Source of the DNA: Candidatus Aminicenantota bacterium
GTDB taxonomy: Bacteria; Acidobacteriota; Aminicenantia; UBA2199
Direction: 5' to 3'
Assembly: GCA_020355945.1 (NCBI GenBank)
Contig: CP070627.1
Span: 5,364,841 to 5,382,188, forward strand
Length of the DNA stretch: 17,348 nt
In this document: positions 1 to 7,833 of the stretch, piece after piece
Layout of the letters: every line of letters begins with the position of its first letter
Numbering within the stretch: position 1 is the stretch's first letter
The notes under the pieces: model-generated
The model's input: only the letters and a program-made list of their open reading frames with translations
Told to the model about the DNA's origin: nothing
The model's database searches: none
Translations under genes and position numbers: made by a program

Positions 1-16
1 ACGTCCGGCAAAGTTT

Positions 17-66
17 AAAGGGACAGGCAAGAAAACAGAAAACCAACATTCTTGTCTGTCCCTTTT
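17..66 (+). terminator. Hairpin ending an upstream gene (terminator-like, possibly REP-like)
   Basis: A 17-bp stem is visible: AAAGGGACAGGCAAGAA at 17-33 pairs with 49-65 with one G-U pair, leaving a 15-nt loop. Only four T residues (63-66) end the right arm, so as a rho-independent terminator it is modest. It sits before the promoter of the first complete gene and so probably ends a gene lying left of the window. The GGGACAGGC / GTCTGTCCC arms resemble dispersed REP-type hairpins seen in many bacterial genomes; that comparison is from memory. Confidence 0.5.
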
Positions 67-82
67 CTGCCATGCAAATCAA

Positions 83-112
83 TTGAAATTCATTTATATT
101 TTATGTTAAAAT
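83..112 (+). promoter_or_regulatory. Candidate sigma70-type promoter of the phosphoesterase gene
   Basis: TTGAAA at 83-88 and TAAAAT at 107-112 are separated by 18 bp, in an AT-rich stretch just after the upstream hairpin. The predicted leader would be short, and GGAGG at 131-135 gives a good ribosome site for the ATG at 140. This is a pattern match only. Confidence 0.4.
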
Positions 113-139
113 AAGAAAATAAGAAGGTATGGAGGTAAT

Positions 140-1489
140 ATGAGACGAAAAATATTTTGGCTTGTTTGCGCTTTTGTTTTGGTTACATTGGTCTTCCGGA
201 TCAATGTCCCGGGGGTAGACCATGTTCATTGGGGCTCGAAAAACAACCCGTTGGATGGGCTGACAGTAACATGGCGTGGGGAGTCCAAATACTGCATGAT
301 AAAATGGGGATATAAACCATCGTATGAGAAGGGGGAATACAAGAGAAAAGGTCGAAAGGAAATCCGGTCCCATAAGCATTACCTGTATGATTATACGTTC
401 CCGGCAGCGGAACCGTCAGCCACCATTCATATGTCTTTCCGGGAATGCAAAAAAAAGAAACCCATTGATCATTGGAGCAGAGATTATACATTCAAAACAT
501 CAGTAAGTGTGAATTCGGAGAGCTTTACATTTATCGCTGGTGGAGACAGTAGGGGCAACCCCTTTAAAATGAAGGATTGGGGCAGAATGGCCGGAATCCT
601 TGATAACACTCACGCGGACTTTTACCTGTATACGGGGGATCTGATCTATATGGGAGGGTTGAAAAAGATGTGGGAAAAATGGTATAAAGAAGGAGAAGAT
701 TTTATCTCTCGACATCTTATTTATCACTCCATTGGAAACCATGAAACCATCCTGGACCCCAAAGTAAAACATTATCTTAACCAATTTGTACTTCCCCGAA
801 ATGGAAATTCAACCGAACGTTACTATTCGTTTGAATTTGGAAATGCGGTCTTCATCATATTGGATACGGAATTCAACCGGGGAGTGTTTTACAGTAAAAA
901 AAGGAAAAAAAAACTGGTCATGCAAACGGAATGGCTGAAGAAAGAGATCAAAAAATACAGGTGTGAAAATGGTGGCCACACTGGTGTTGAAAATTACAAA
1001 GAATGGGTGATTGTTGCCTTTCACCGACCGTTTTTTACCATTGATTACCATATGGGAGAGATGACCAAAAAAATAAATAAATACGATTACCTGGAAAATT
1101 GGTGGAAGAATATATTTGATAAATACGGTATAGATGTGATTATCAACGGTCATACTCACTGCTATATGAAGGCTGTCCCCCTCCTGGTGGTGGGAAATGG
1201 CAAAGACGGCGGTGATTTAACGTTTAACAAAAAAGGACTGCCAAATACACCGGCCAAACAGGTAAAATACGGGAATAAACCGGGTCAAGGGAGGTTGCAG
1301 GTGGTCACCGGCGGTTACGGTGTACCCTTAAAAAAAGGGGATGAGTTGATGCACAAAGATGAATGGTATGTGGACAATTATAAATCGGAATTTCACTATT
1401 GTATTTTTACTATTAATGGCAAAAAATTAACCATGGAAGTGCGAAACATCGATAATAACCTCATCGATTCCGTAACAATCACCCATTAA
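140..1489 (+). CDS. Exported purple-acid-phosphatase-like metallophosphoesterase
   Basis: A 449-residue protein of the calcineurin-like, dinuclear-metal phosphoesterase superfamily. All five motif blocks of purple acid phosphatases are visible: GGDSRGN (D136), GDLIY (D167, Y170), GNHE (N200, H201), VAFH (H295) and NGHTH (H338, H340). The first block has an extra residue compared with the usual DxG. Before the catalytic domain, residues about 25-120 look like the beta-sandwich N-terminal domain of this family. Residues 5-18 form a hydrophobic stretch after MRRK, so the protein is probably exported or anchored by an uncleaved signal. The start is fixed by GGAGG at 131-135. It has its own promoter and appears to be transcribed alone. 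The likely reaction is hydrolysis of a phosphate monoester or diester outside the cytoplasm; the substrate cannot be told from sequence. Confidence 0.85.
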   Translation: MRRKIFWLVCAFVLVTLVFRINVPGVDHVHWGSKNNPLDGLTVTWRGESKYCMIKWGYKPSYEKGEYKRKGRKEIRSHKHYLYDYTFPAAEPSATIHMSFRECKKKKPIDHWSRDYTFKTSVSVNSESFTFIAGGDSRGNPFKMKDWGRMAGILDNTHADFYLYTGDLIYMGGLKKMWEKWYKEGEDFISRHLIYHSIGNHETILDPKVKHYLNQFVLPRNGNSTERYYSFEFGNAVFIILDTEFNRGVFYSKKRKKKLVMQTEWLKKEIKKYRCENGGHTGVENYKEWVIVAFHRPFFTIDYHMGEMTKKINKYDYLENWWKNIFDKYGIDVIINGHTHCYMKAVPLLVVGNGKDGGDLTFNKKGLPNTPAKQVKYGNKPGQGRLQVVTGGYGVPLKKGDELMHKDEWYVDNYKSEFHYCIFTINGKKLTMEVRNIDNNLIDSVTITH

Positions 1490-1495
1490 GAATTA

Positions 1496-1537
1496 ATTTT
1501 GCCTCCGCTGGCCAGGAATAAAAGGAACAGGCAAAAT
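1496..1537. repeat. Intergenic inverted repeat after the phosphoesterase gene
   Basis: ATTTTGCCT at 1496-1504 pairs perfectly with AGGCAAAAT at 1529-1537, and the 24-nt loop holds an 8-bp palindrome, CTGGCCAG (1508-1515). No T tract follows, so it may be a weak or rho-assisted terminator or a degenerate dispersed repeat. The right part, AAAAGGAACAGGCAAAA, resembles the left arm of the hairpin at 17-33. Confidence 0.4.
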
Positions 1538-1615
1538 ATTACTTTTCCTTTAAAGAAGGTTTCGGGTGATATAGAAAATTTATTACTTAAAAATTTACAA
1601 AAAATTGATAAAAAG

Positions 1616-1647
1616 TTGACAAATCCGTTTACTTATATTAATATAAT
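1616..1647 (+). promoter_or_regulatory. Promoter of the toxin-antitoxin pair with a palindrome over the -10
   Basis: A perfect -35 box TTGACA (1616-1621) is followed after 17 bp by TAATAT (1639-1644). A perfect 14-bp palindrome, TTATATTAATATAA (1633-1646), covers the -10. Type II antitoxins commonly repress their own promoter by binding such palindromes, so this is the natural candidate operator for the antitoxin encoded just downstream; that role is inferred. A ribosome site, TAGGAGA, lies at 1653-1659. Confidence 0.65.
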
Positions 1648-1665
1648 TGGTGTAGGAGATAAATA

Positions 1666-2082
1666 ATGAACCCGCTAGATGTACTAAAGCAAGAAGAAAA
1701 ATTTTTCTCTGGTAATGCCTTTAATATCAGGTCCCTTAGTAAGGTGTACGGTATAAAAAAAGTTGAAATGTCAAAGCTTTTAGACTGTAAGCGGCAGCAG
1801 GTTAATACCATCTTTACCAAATCGTTTTACTTACCGAGATCAGAATCCATTCGAAAAAAGCTTATGGATATGATTAAGATATATTCCATTTTGAGAGTAT
1901 TGTTAAAAACACCGGATTCTGATGAAGGGAAAAAAGAGTTGGAGGAAAAAATTTTTCAATGGTTCAGAATTCCCAATCCTGCCTTCCCGGATGCCAAAAG
2001 CCCGTTTGAACTGGTTTCAGAAGGAAACGGTAACATCGTCATTCGTTCTCTCATGGATGAACTGCACGGGGCAACCAGTTGA
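1666..2082 (+). CDS. Xre/MbcA/ParS-type antitoxin of a RES toxin pair
   Basis: A 138-residue protein. Residues about 22-55 read as a helix-turn-helix (SLSKVYGIKKVEMSKLLDCK onward). The C-terminal half, with IFQWFRIPNPAFPDAKSPFE at about 96-115 and ending in a helix near 126-134, matches the toxin-binding domain (DUF2384-like) of Xre/ParS antitoxins. It should bind and neutralise the RES toxin encoded next and repress the shared promoter. The start ATG has a TAGGAGA ribosome site 6 nt upstream. The stop codon TGA overlaps the TTG start of the toxin gene, so the two are translationally coupled. The family call rests on the domain signature plus the partner gene. Confidence 0.85.
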   Translation: MNPLDVLKQEEKFFSGNAFNIRSLSKVYGIKKVEMSKLLDCKRQQVNTIFTKSFYLPRSESIRKKLMDMIKIYSILRVLLKTPDSDEGKKELEEKIFQWFRIPNPAFPDAKSPFELVSEGNGNIVIRSLMDELHGATS

Positions 2083-2732
2083 GTTTTAATATAATAGATT
2101 TTAAATCCGCGCTTAATTCTCATAAGGGAACTATTCTTTCCGGGCAGGTAGCCTATCGGTATGTCAATTCAGCACTCTTCACAAAAAAAATGATAAGAAA
2201 CCCTTTAAATTGTGCTTATTCTTACATAAGAGGCTATCGATTCAATTTTCCATACGCTTTTCCCGCTTTATACTTATCTTTTTCAGATTTTGTTGCCACA
2301 CTAGAAGCAGGGCAGAAACCAAGTTCTCTCTCAACTATTTTTGATAACCGAGAAAAGGAACCTGGCATCATTTATTCAGTTAAAATCTCAGGTCGTTTTG
2401 CCAATCTTGTACAAGAAAAAAGTCTAAACGATCTCTACTTAAATAAAAATCATCCCGAATACCTTATTTCAACTCACGAATGGGAAGAATGGGCAAGAGA
2501 TGGGAAGACTGCCATTACACATCAAATCGGTCAGGCTATATACGATGCAGGCTTCGATGGTCTCATCTACTTTTCATTCCCGGCTTGGGAACTGCGTTTC
2601 GGATATAAACCAGATATGATAAGTAATATTTGTATTTTTATGTCACAAGAGAATCCAAATCGTCCTAAAAATGATTCCTGTTCTTTAGAACTTTTTGAGC
2701 AAGATCATTTTACTGAAAAATTAACAAGTTGA
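2079..2732 (+). CDS. RES-domain toxin (NAD+-degrading type)
   Basis: A 217-residue RES-family protein. The three residues that name the family can be placed: R27 in AYRYVN, E76 in ATLEAG and S166 in YFSFPAW. RES toxins of type II pairs deplete cellular NAD+ (NAD glycohydrolase or phosphorylase activity), which is family knowledge, not shown here. The gene starts at TTG (2079), sharing four bases (TTGA) with the antitoxin stop codon. The weak start and overlap would keep toxin synthesis low and coupled to the antitoxin. The next in-frame ATG is at 2161, inside the conserved domain and past R27, so TTG is the better start. The domain looks intact, with no frameshift. Confidence 0.85.
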   Translation: MSFNIIDFKSALNSHKGTILSGQVAYRYVNSALFTKKMIRNPLNCAYSYIRGYRFNFPYAFPALYLSFSDFVATLEAGQKPSSLSTIFDNREKEPGIIYSVKISGRFANLVQEKSLNDLYLNKNHPEYLISTHEWEEWARDGKTAITHQIGQAIYDAGFDGLIYFSFPAWELRFGYKPDMISNICIFMSQENPNRPKNDSCSLELFEQDHFTEKLTS

Positions 2733-2781
2733 AAACCAGTCATCCAGTTTGAGAGCTTGAATGCCTCTGTCCCCTTAAATT

Positions 2782-2865
2782 AGAAACACCTACCCAGGGC
2801 AGCTTTCAATCTGCTTGAAGCAGATTTTAACCTGCTCTGAACAGCTATCTACCTACACAGGGGCC
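2782..2865. repeat. Degenerate tandem repeat with a 21-nt period (about four units)
   Basis: Four consecutive 21-nt units can be laid out at 2782-2802, 2803-2823, 2824-2844 and 2845-2865. Units 2 and 3 agree at 15 of 21 positions and units 1 and 4 at 12 of 21 by my hand count. CCTGC/CCTAC cores are followed by CAG-type ends in three of the units. Units 2 and 3 can also fold as small hairpins. Units and spacers do not look like a CRISPR array. Confidence 0.35.
2808..2828 (+). terminator. Short terminator-like hairpin after the toxin gene
   Basis: AATCTGC (2808-2814) pairs with GCAGATT (2820-2826) across the loop TTGAA, and the T run reaches 2828. The stem is only 7 bp and the T tract short, so termination efficiency would be modest. 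It is placed sensibly to end the toxin-antitoxin transcript. Confidence 0.4.
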
Positions 2866-3049
2866 TCTTTTTACTAATACTTCACAAAAGTGTGCAAAAA
2901 AACAAGCTTTTTGCTCGTACGATGTCTCATGCCACATACCTGCACCATTTTGGGCTGCGGGTGCCGCCCACTTTTTGTAAAAACCACCCCCCGCTAGCCA
3001 TGAACCAAAGGAATGTTCAATTTTTTACAAATTTCAGGCAATTAATAAC

Positions 3050-3078
3050 TTGATTTTTTGCTGTAATTGTGCTATTAA
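3050..3078 (+). promoter_or_regulatory. Candidate promoter of the hybrid two-component gene
   Basis: TTGATT (3050-3055) and TATTAA (3073-3078) are 17 bp apart, about 30 bp before the ATG. The boxes are only moderate matches. No clear Shine-Dalgarno follows. Confidence 0.35.
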
Positions 3079-3106
3079 TATTCCGTAAGTATACTGTAAC
3101 ATTAAA

Positions 3107-6100
3107 ATGCAGAATTACCTAAACGTGAATAACAAAAGGTCAGTGAAAGGATGGATTTATATAATCCTTCTATGTTTAGGGTCCATTATCCATGCATCTC
3201 AAGGTGATTATTATTTACCTGAAGGATTTAAAGATTTTATGAATTACAGTACCAGGGAATTTCGCATTAGTCCCCAGAATTGGTCGATATTGCAGGACAA
3301 AGACGGCGTTATTTTTGTTGGTAACCAAGCCGGGTTAATGCAATATGATGGTGTTTCGTGGAATTGGTACGACATTCCCAACCAGACGGTTAAATCAATG
3401 ACAATTGATGATTCGGGGAGGATTTATATTGGCGGAAGAGATGAAATCGGTTTCCTGGCACCGGATGAAAAAGGGGTGCTGCATTATCGGTCACTGCTGG
3501 AACATTTAGAAGATCGATGTAAAAATTTTTATAATGTCAGGAAAACCCATTGGACAAAGCAAGGGGTTTACTTTCAAAGCAGGAAATTTTTATTTCGGTG
3601 GGACGGTAGGGAGATGAAAGTATGGGAAGCAAAAGATCGCTTCTATTTGTCCTATCTCTGTAAAGGAAAATTATTTATTCGCCAGGCCAATACCGGTTTA
3701 ATGCAAATAAAGAATGATCAATTAATATTGGTGCCCGGTGGTGAATTATTTATAGAGAAGAGCATATATATGATTGTTCCGTATGATCACAAACGGATGT
3801 TAATCGGTACGGGGGCTTATGGTTTTTATCTTTATAACGGCTCCACCCTGGAACCCTTTTCCACGAAAGCTGATTTATATTTGAAGAATAATAAACTATA
3901 TCACGGTATTCGGCTGTCATCCGGGGATTTTGCGTTGGCCACATTGACGGGAGGACTGGCTATTATTGATTTCAAAGGCCGTTTGAAAGGTATTTTTAAC
4001 AGTGTTTCCGGCCTACAGGATGACAATGTAAAGTATGTGTTTGAAGATTCCTGGGGTAATGTGTGGCTAGGGTTGGAGCGGGGCATTTCCAGGGTCGAAT
4101 ATTCATCTCCTTTTTCCTTTTATGATGCTCGCTCAGGCTTAAAGGGGCTGATTCTTTCTATAACAAAACACCGCAATGATTTGTATGCAGGAACCACCAG
4201 GGGCCTGTACAGGCTGCGGGGCAGCGGGGCATTCACACAAGTTCAATTGGTGAAAGGCCAATGCCGGTCCTTACTTTCCACCCAAAGAGCACTCCTGGCT
4301 GCCACCGAAGAAGGCGTGTTCCAGGTTGAAAACAATATTAAAAAGAGGATCGTAGAAAATTATTCTTATGTACTGCTCCGTTCTTCCAAAGACTCGAATC
4401 GTGTCTGGGTAGGAACCAGGAATGGCCTGGTTTCGTTATACCGGAATCAAAACAGCCTGAATGCAAGCTGGGAAAAAGAACATCATTTTATAGAGGTTGA
4501 CCGGGAAATTTTCACTATCGTGGAAGACAAAAAGGGAAATTTATGGTTGGGAACATCAACCCAGGGCGTCTGGAAAGTGGAGTTCCCTGGAAACAAAATT
4601 ATTAGCCGTCACGTTGTGAAGCAATACGGTGACAGGCATAAACTGCCTGCCGGGGAAATTAATGTGTTCCAGGCTGCCAATCATGTGATGTTTGCCACTA
4701 TAAAAAAAGGAATTCTACGCTTTAATAGAAAGAACAACTGTTTTATCCCGGATTTCACCCTGGGTAAGGAATTTGCTGATGGTTCAAGGAGCGTGTTTCG
4801 TATCGTTGAAGACAGAAATAGAAACATCTGGTTCCACTCCAGGTATAGAAATTTCCAGGCCGTTCCAGGTTTGGACAATAACTTTACTATAGATAAAGAT
4901 AGCTTCCAAAGGCTTCCTGATGCCCAGGTGAATATTATCTATCCGGATCCAGACGAAGAAGTGGTTTGGTTTGGAGGAACCAATGGCCTTATCCGATTCC
5001 ATACCGGGAGGAAGAAGAGGCATAGCCAGGGTTTTCCGACTCTTATCCGCCAGATATTAGTAAATGGCAAACCCTTTACTTTTGACCGGCGCAGGGTGGA
5101 TCAAAAGGTAGGGAGTACCTTTCCTGTCTTTACCTCCCGAGAAGGGAATATCAATTTCCAGTTTTCCTCTCCTTTTTTCGAGGGTGAAAATGAAAATCAT
5201 TATCGCTGTATATTGGAAGGGAACGATTTACATTGGTCTCCCTGGACTCGTGAGACCAGGAGTGTTTATACTAACCTTGGACCCGGTGTATACACTTTCC
5301 GGGTGCGTGCTCGAAATGTATATGGCGATTTAGGGCGGGAAGCAACATTTCGATTCAGGGTTCTACCCCCCTGGTACAAGACCTGGTGGGCAATTGGGAT
5401 TTATATACTGGCGGGAGGGGTGTTGATGTACCTGGGGGCAAAATGGAGGGTTCGAAACCTGGAAAAAGAAAAACAGCACCTGGAAAGTATTGTCAAGGAC
5501 AGCACCAAAGAGCTCAAAGATAAAAATCGTCAATTGGAGAAACAGACTCGCCAGTTGAAGGACCAGGCTAGAAAGCTTGAGGAGATGGCAGCAGTGAAAT
5601 CTCGTTTTTTTGCCAATATTTCCCATGAATTCCGTACCCCCCTAACCCTGATTAAAGGTCCTATCGAGCAGATGCAGGAAGACAAACGGGATAGTGAAGA
5701 GGCAAAGCAATTGGATGTAGTGCTGCGCAATGTACAGAAGCTGCTGATCCTGATCAACCAATTGCTAGACCTTTCAAGATTTGACAGCGGCAAATTAAAG
5801 TTAAATGCCGCTTATCAAAATATTATCCCCTTTATCAAGGGAATTATTGCAGCTTTTGATATAAAGGCAGTGCAAAAGAAGATTAAACTATCTTTTCTGA
5901 AAGAAACGAGTAATCTTTCTCTTTATTTTGATTGCGATAAAATAGAACAAATCGTGGGTAATCTCCTGGTGAATGCGTTGAAATTTACTCCCAGGGGAGG
6001 TAATGTGACGGTTTCGGTTAAGAGACGGAAATCAACGGAAAGCCGTGCCTCCAATGAAATGCTGGAACTCTCTATCAAGGATACGGGAGTAGGTATACCG

Positions 6101-7204
6101 AAAGAACAATTGCCCCATATCTTCGAACGATTCTACCGGGTAGAGAGACCTGATCACGGGGAATCACTGTTGGAAGGTACAGGGATCGGTTTGGCATTGA
6201 CCAAAGAACTGGTGGAGTTGCACGGGGGGAGAATCGATGTGCACAGCGAGGAAGATGAAGGAACCGAATTTGTTATCCTGCTTCCTCTAGGGGATGCTCA
6301 CCTTAAACCGGAAGAGATTGTAAATATTCCTAATGGAGAGACAAAACCAAAAGAAGCAGGTCAGATGGCGTCATCATTGCTGACGGTAACGAGGAAGGGA
6401 AGGAAAACCGGGAAAAAAGAAACAGGAGATGTCCCGGGAATAGGAGAAAGAAACGTCATCCTGGTGGTGGAAGATAATGTCGATATGTTGAATTTTATCA
6501 GTGGTTGCCTGAAGCCCTTTTACTCTGTGCTAAAGGCGGTAGACGGCAAAGAGGGTATTGAAAAAGCCAAAGATAACATCCCCGACCTGGTTATCAGTGA
6601 TATTATGATGCCCAAAGTAGAAGGTGATGCATTGTGTCGGCAGTTAAAGAATGATATAGAGACCAGTCACATCCCGGTCATTCTTTTGACCGCCAGGGCA
6701 TCGGAGGACAGTATTATCCGGGGCTATGAAACCGGCGCTGATGACTATATTGTCAAGCCCTTCAATAGACGGATACTACTCACCCGGATTAAGAATTTAA
6801 TCGCCATGCGCCGTCAGTTGCAATTAAAAATCCAGGAGCAGCATTTGCAGATACCGGAGGGACTGTCGATTTCTCCTATGGATAAAGAATTCCTCGTGGA
6901 ACTTCAATCAGCGATAGAAGCGAACATGACGGACCCTGAGTTTAACATGGAAAAATTACGCCGGAAGCTTTATATGGCTAAAACCTCTTTAACTAGAAAA
7001 GTAAAGGCCTTAACCGGCGAGACCCCCAATCAATATCTTCAATCCTGCCGCCTGGACCGAGCGGACCAGTTGTTAAAAGCAAAACAAGGAAATGTGACGG
7101 AAATTGCCTACAAAGTCGGTTTCTCCAGCAGTTCCTATTTTGCCCGCTGCTATAAAGCTAAATTTAACCGCCTGCCATCCACAACTAAACCCCAGGAATC
7201 CTGA
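3107..7204 (+). CDS. Hybrid two-component system protein (propeller sensor, kinase, receiver, AraC-type regulator)
   Basis: A 1365-residue one-protein signalling system. In order: a hydrophobic signal at about 15-30; beta-propeller repeats at about 55-640 with motifs such as EDSWGNVWLGLERGI and EDKKGNLWLGTS; a Y_Y_Y domain at about 683-752; one membrane span at about 758-780; a coiled coil to about 825; HisKA with phospho-acceptor H840 (NISHEFRTP); HATPase with N956 and D992 (DTGVGIP); a receiver with E1122/D1123, D1165 and K1217; and a C-terminal AraC-type double helix-turn-helix. All catalytic residues are present. Such proteins sense sugars, often breakdown products of polysaccharides, outside the membrane and activate nearby genes; the ligand here is unknown. 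The ATG at 3107 lacks a good ribosome site; GTG at 3143, after AAAAGG, is an alternative. The papain cassette starts 110 bp downstream and the sugar transporter lies further on; either could be a target. Confidence 0.92.
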   Translation: MQNYLNVNNKRSVKGWIYIILLCLGSIIHASQGDYYLPEGFKDFMNYSTREFRISPQNWSILQDKDGVIFVGNQAGLMQYDGVSWNWYDIPNQTVKSMTIDDSGRIYIGGRDEIGFLAPDEKGVLHYRSLLEHLEDRCKNFYNVRKTHWTKQGVYFQSRKFLFRWDGREMKVWEAKDRFYLSYLCKGKLFIRQANTGLMQIKNDQLILVPGGELFIEKSIYMIVPYDHKRMLIGTGAYGFYLYNGSTLEPFSTKADLYLKNNKLYHGIRLSSGDFALATLTGGLAIIDFKGRLKGIFNSVSGLQDDNVKYVFEDSWGNVWLGLERGISRVEYSSPFSFYDARSGLKGLILSITKHRNDLYAGTTRGLYRLRGSGAFTQVQLVKGQCRSLLSTQRALLAATEEGVFQVENNIKKRIVENYSYVLLRSSKDSNRVWVGTRNGLVSLYRNQNSLNASWEKEHHFIEVDREIFTIVEDKKGNLWLGTSTQGVWKVEFPGNKIISRHVVKQYGDRHKLPAGEINVFQAANHVMFATIKKGILRFNRKNNCFIPDFTLGKEFADGSRSVFRIVEDRNRNIWFHSRYRNFQAVPGLDNNFTIDKDSFQRLPDAQVNIIYPDPDEEVVWFGGTNGLIRFHTGRKKRHSQGFPTLIRQILVNGKPFTFDRRRVDQKVGSTFPVFTSREGNINFQFSSPFFEGENENHYRCILEGNDLHWSPWTRETRSVYTNLGPGVYTFRVRARNVYGDLGREATFRFRVLPPWYKTWWAIGIYILAGGVLMYLGAKWRVRNLEKEKQHLESIVKDSTKELKDKNRQLEKQTRQLKDQARKLEEMAAVKSRFFANISHEFRTPLTLIKGPIEQMQEDKRDSEEAKQLDVVLRNVQKLLILINQLLDLSRFDSGKLKLNAAYQNIIPFIKGIIAAFDIKAVQKKIKLSFLKETSNLSLYFDCDKIEQIVGNLLVNALKFTPRGGNVTVSVKRRKSTESRASNEMLELSIKDTGVGIPKEQLPHIFERFYRVERPDHGESLLEGTGIGLALTKELVELHGGRIDVHSEEDEGTEFVILLPLGDAHLKPEEIVNIPNGETKPKEAGQMASSLLTVTRKGRKTGKKETGDVPGIGERNVILVVEDNVDMLNFISGCLKPFYSVLKAVDGKEGIEKAKDNIPDLVISDIMMPKVEGDALCRQLKNDIETSHIPVILLTARASEDSIIRGYETGADDYIVKPFNRRILLTRIKNLIAMRRQLQLKIQEQHLQIPEGLSISPMDKEFLVELQSAIEANMTDPEFNMEKLRRKLYMAKTSLTRKVKALTGETPNQYLQSCRLDRADQLLKAKQGNVTEIAYKVGFSSSSYFARCYKAKFNRLPSTTKPQES

Positions 7205-7210
7205 GGTTTT
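7190..7210 (+). terminator. Weak terminator-like hairpin over the sensor stop codon
   Basis: CCCCAG (7190-7195) pairs with CTGAGG (7201-7206) with one mismatch across GAATC, followed by TTTT. The stem overlaps the TGA stop (7202-7204). It is short and imperfect, so read-through into the next operon is possible. Confidence 0.25.
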
Positions 7211-7314
7211 ATCTCGATTTGGTTCTATTTTGAAAATTTTTGGTCCAATATTGGTATCTTTTTGGGGAGACCTTTTTTAGAATAGTGATACAAACTAAAA
7301 AAGGAGGTTTGACA

Positions 7315-7734
7315 ATGAGTGTTTTTAGTATTAGAGTTGGAAATGGATTTCGCGAAAGCGGCCGGGAATTGGTGGTTTATAGTAGCGGTGAAAAAAAGCA
7401 CTACCTGGTTGAGCCAGGTGGTAAAAGGGTGCTTGAAATCCCTGATACATCCGGGAATGAGCCTAAGCACTATCTATTAATCGGTGTGTCACCCGGGGTC
7501 AGCAGGCTGCCCATGAGTAAAGTGTTACTTCCTGCTTTCGCCCAACTTACCTTTGTCCCGGCGGAAAGGATGAATGCCTCGATTTCCCGATCCGATTCCG
7601 GGGACTTTTTTAGGATTCCCGAGGGACCTTCCACCTGGCAGTTGCAGATCACGGCGCCGGTTAAAGGTTCTTCTACTGCATACGGCGACGGACCGGACAA
7701 TGTCACCGTTGGAGAAGATGAAGACGGGGGATGA
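7315..7734 (+). CDS. Small uncharacterised protein, paralogue 1 of the peptidase cassette
   Basis: I do not recognise a family. The reading frame opens further upstream, but AAAGGAGG just before the ATG at 7315 fixes the start and gives 139 residues. There is no signal peptide or membrane span. The alternating hydrophobic pattern suggests a mostly beta fold, and the tail (about 116-139) is acidic and glycine-rich. Two motifs, LPAFAQLTF (72-80) and IPEGPSTWQLQITAP (101-115), recur at matching places in the protein encoded at 7834-8244, so the two are paralogues. It is the first gene of a four-gene cassette and is followed by a strong hairpin, which could make it the most abundant product. Possible roles are a substrate, inhibitor or adaptor of the papain-like peptidase; this is inference. 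Confidence 0.7.
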   Translation: MSVFSIRVGNGFRESGRELVVYSSGEKKHYLVEPGGKRVLEIPDTSGNEPKHYLLIGVSPGVSRLPMSKVLLPAFAQLTFVPAERMNASISRSDSGDFFRIPEGPSTWQLQITAPVKGSSTAYGDGPDNVTVGEDEDGG

Positions 7735-7741
7735 TAAAATG

Positions 7742-7780
7742 GAAAACACGCGAGAGGGCCGAAAGGCCCTCTTGTTTTCT
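7742..7780 (+). terminator. Intercistronic hairpin/attenuator after the first small gene
   Basis: AGAGGGCC (7753-7760) pairs perfectly with GGCCCTCT (7765-7772) across a GAAA tetraloop. An outer helix, GAAAAC (7742-7747) with GTTTTC (7774-7779), extends it, and the sequence continues T-rich. It has the form of a rho-independent terminator. Because the remaining cassette genes follow closely without another obvious promoter, partial termination or 3'-end protection of the first cistron is the likely effect. Confidence 0.7.
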
Positions 7781-7833
7781 TATCCACCGGAAAATAATAA
7801 ATGGAGCCGGGAACAAATGGAGAGTAGATAAAA

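Larger units (their letters stand above)
2733..3106. other. 374-base noncoding stretch between the toxin and the hybrid sensor gene
   Basis: I see no credible gene here on either strand. It holds a short terminator-like hairpin inside a degenerate 21-nt-periodic repeat, and a second small inverted repeat (GCAAAAA at 2894-2900 with TTTTTGC at 2908-2914). A GC-rich patch with weak pairing lies near 2950-2995, and a candidate promoter lies close to the sensor gene. Confidence 0.6.

Noticed and set aside
204..213. Recurrent 10-mer ATGTCCCGGG as a regulatory motif
   Set aside because: Three of four copies lie within genes where they encode Val-Pro-Gly in a common codon choice; only the copy in the hairpin is noncoding.
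2782..2865. CRISPR array
   Set aside because: The units are degenerate and contiguous, with no spacers and no cas genes nearby.
2946..2985. Terminator in the GC-rich patch before the sensor gene
   Set aside because: Only about four consistent base pairs can be formed before the short T run.
7240..7314. Upstream extension of the first small gene (25 more codons)
   Set aside because: The AAAGGAGG ribosome site sits just before the ATG at 7315; the upstream ATG has none.
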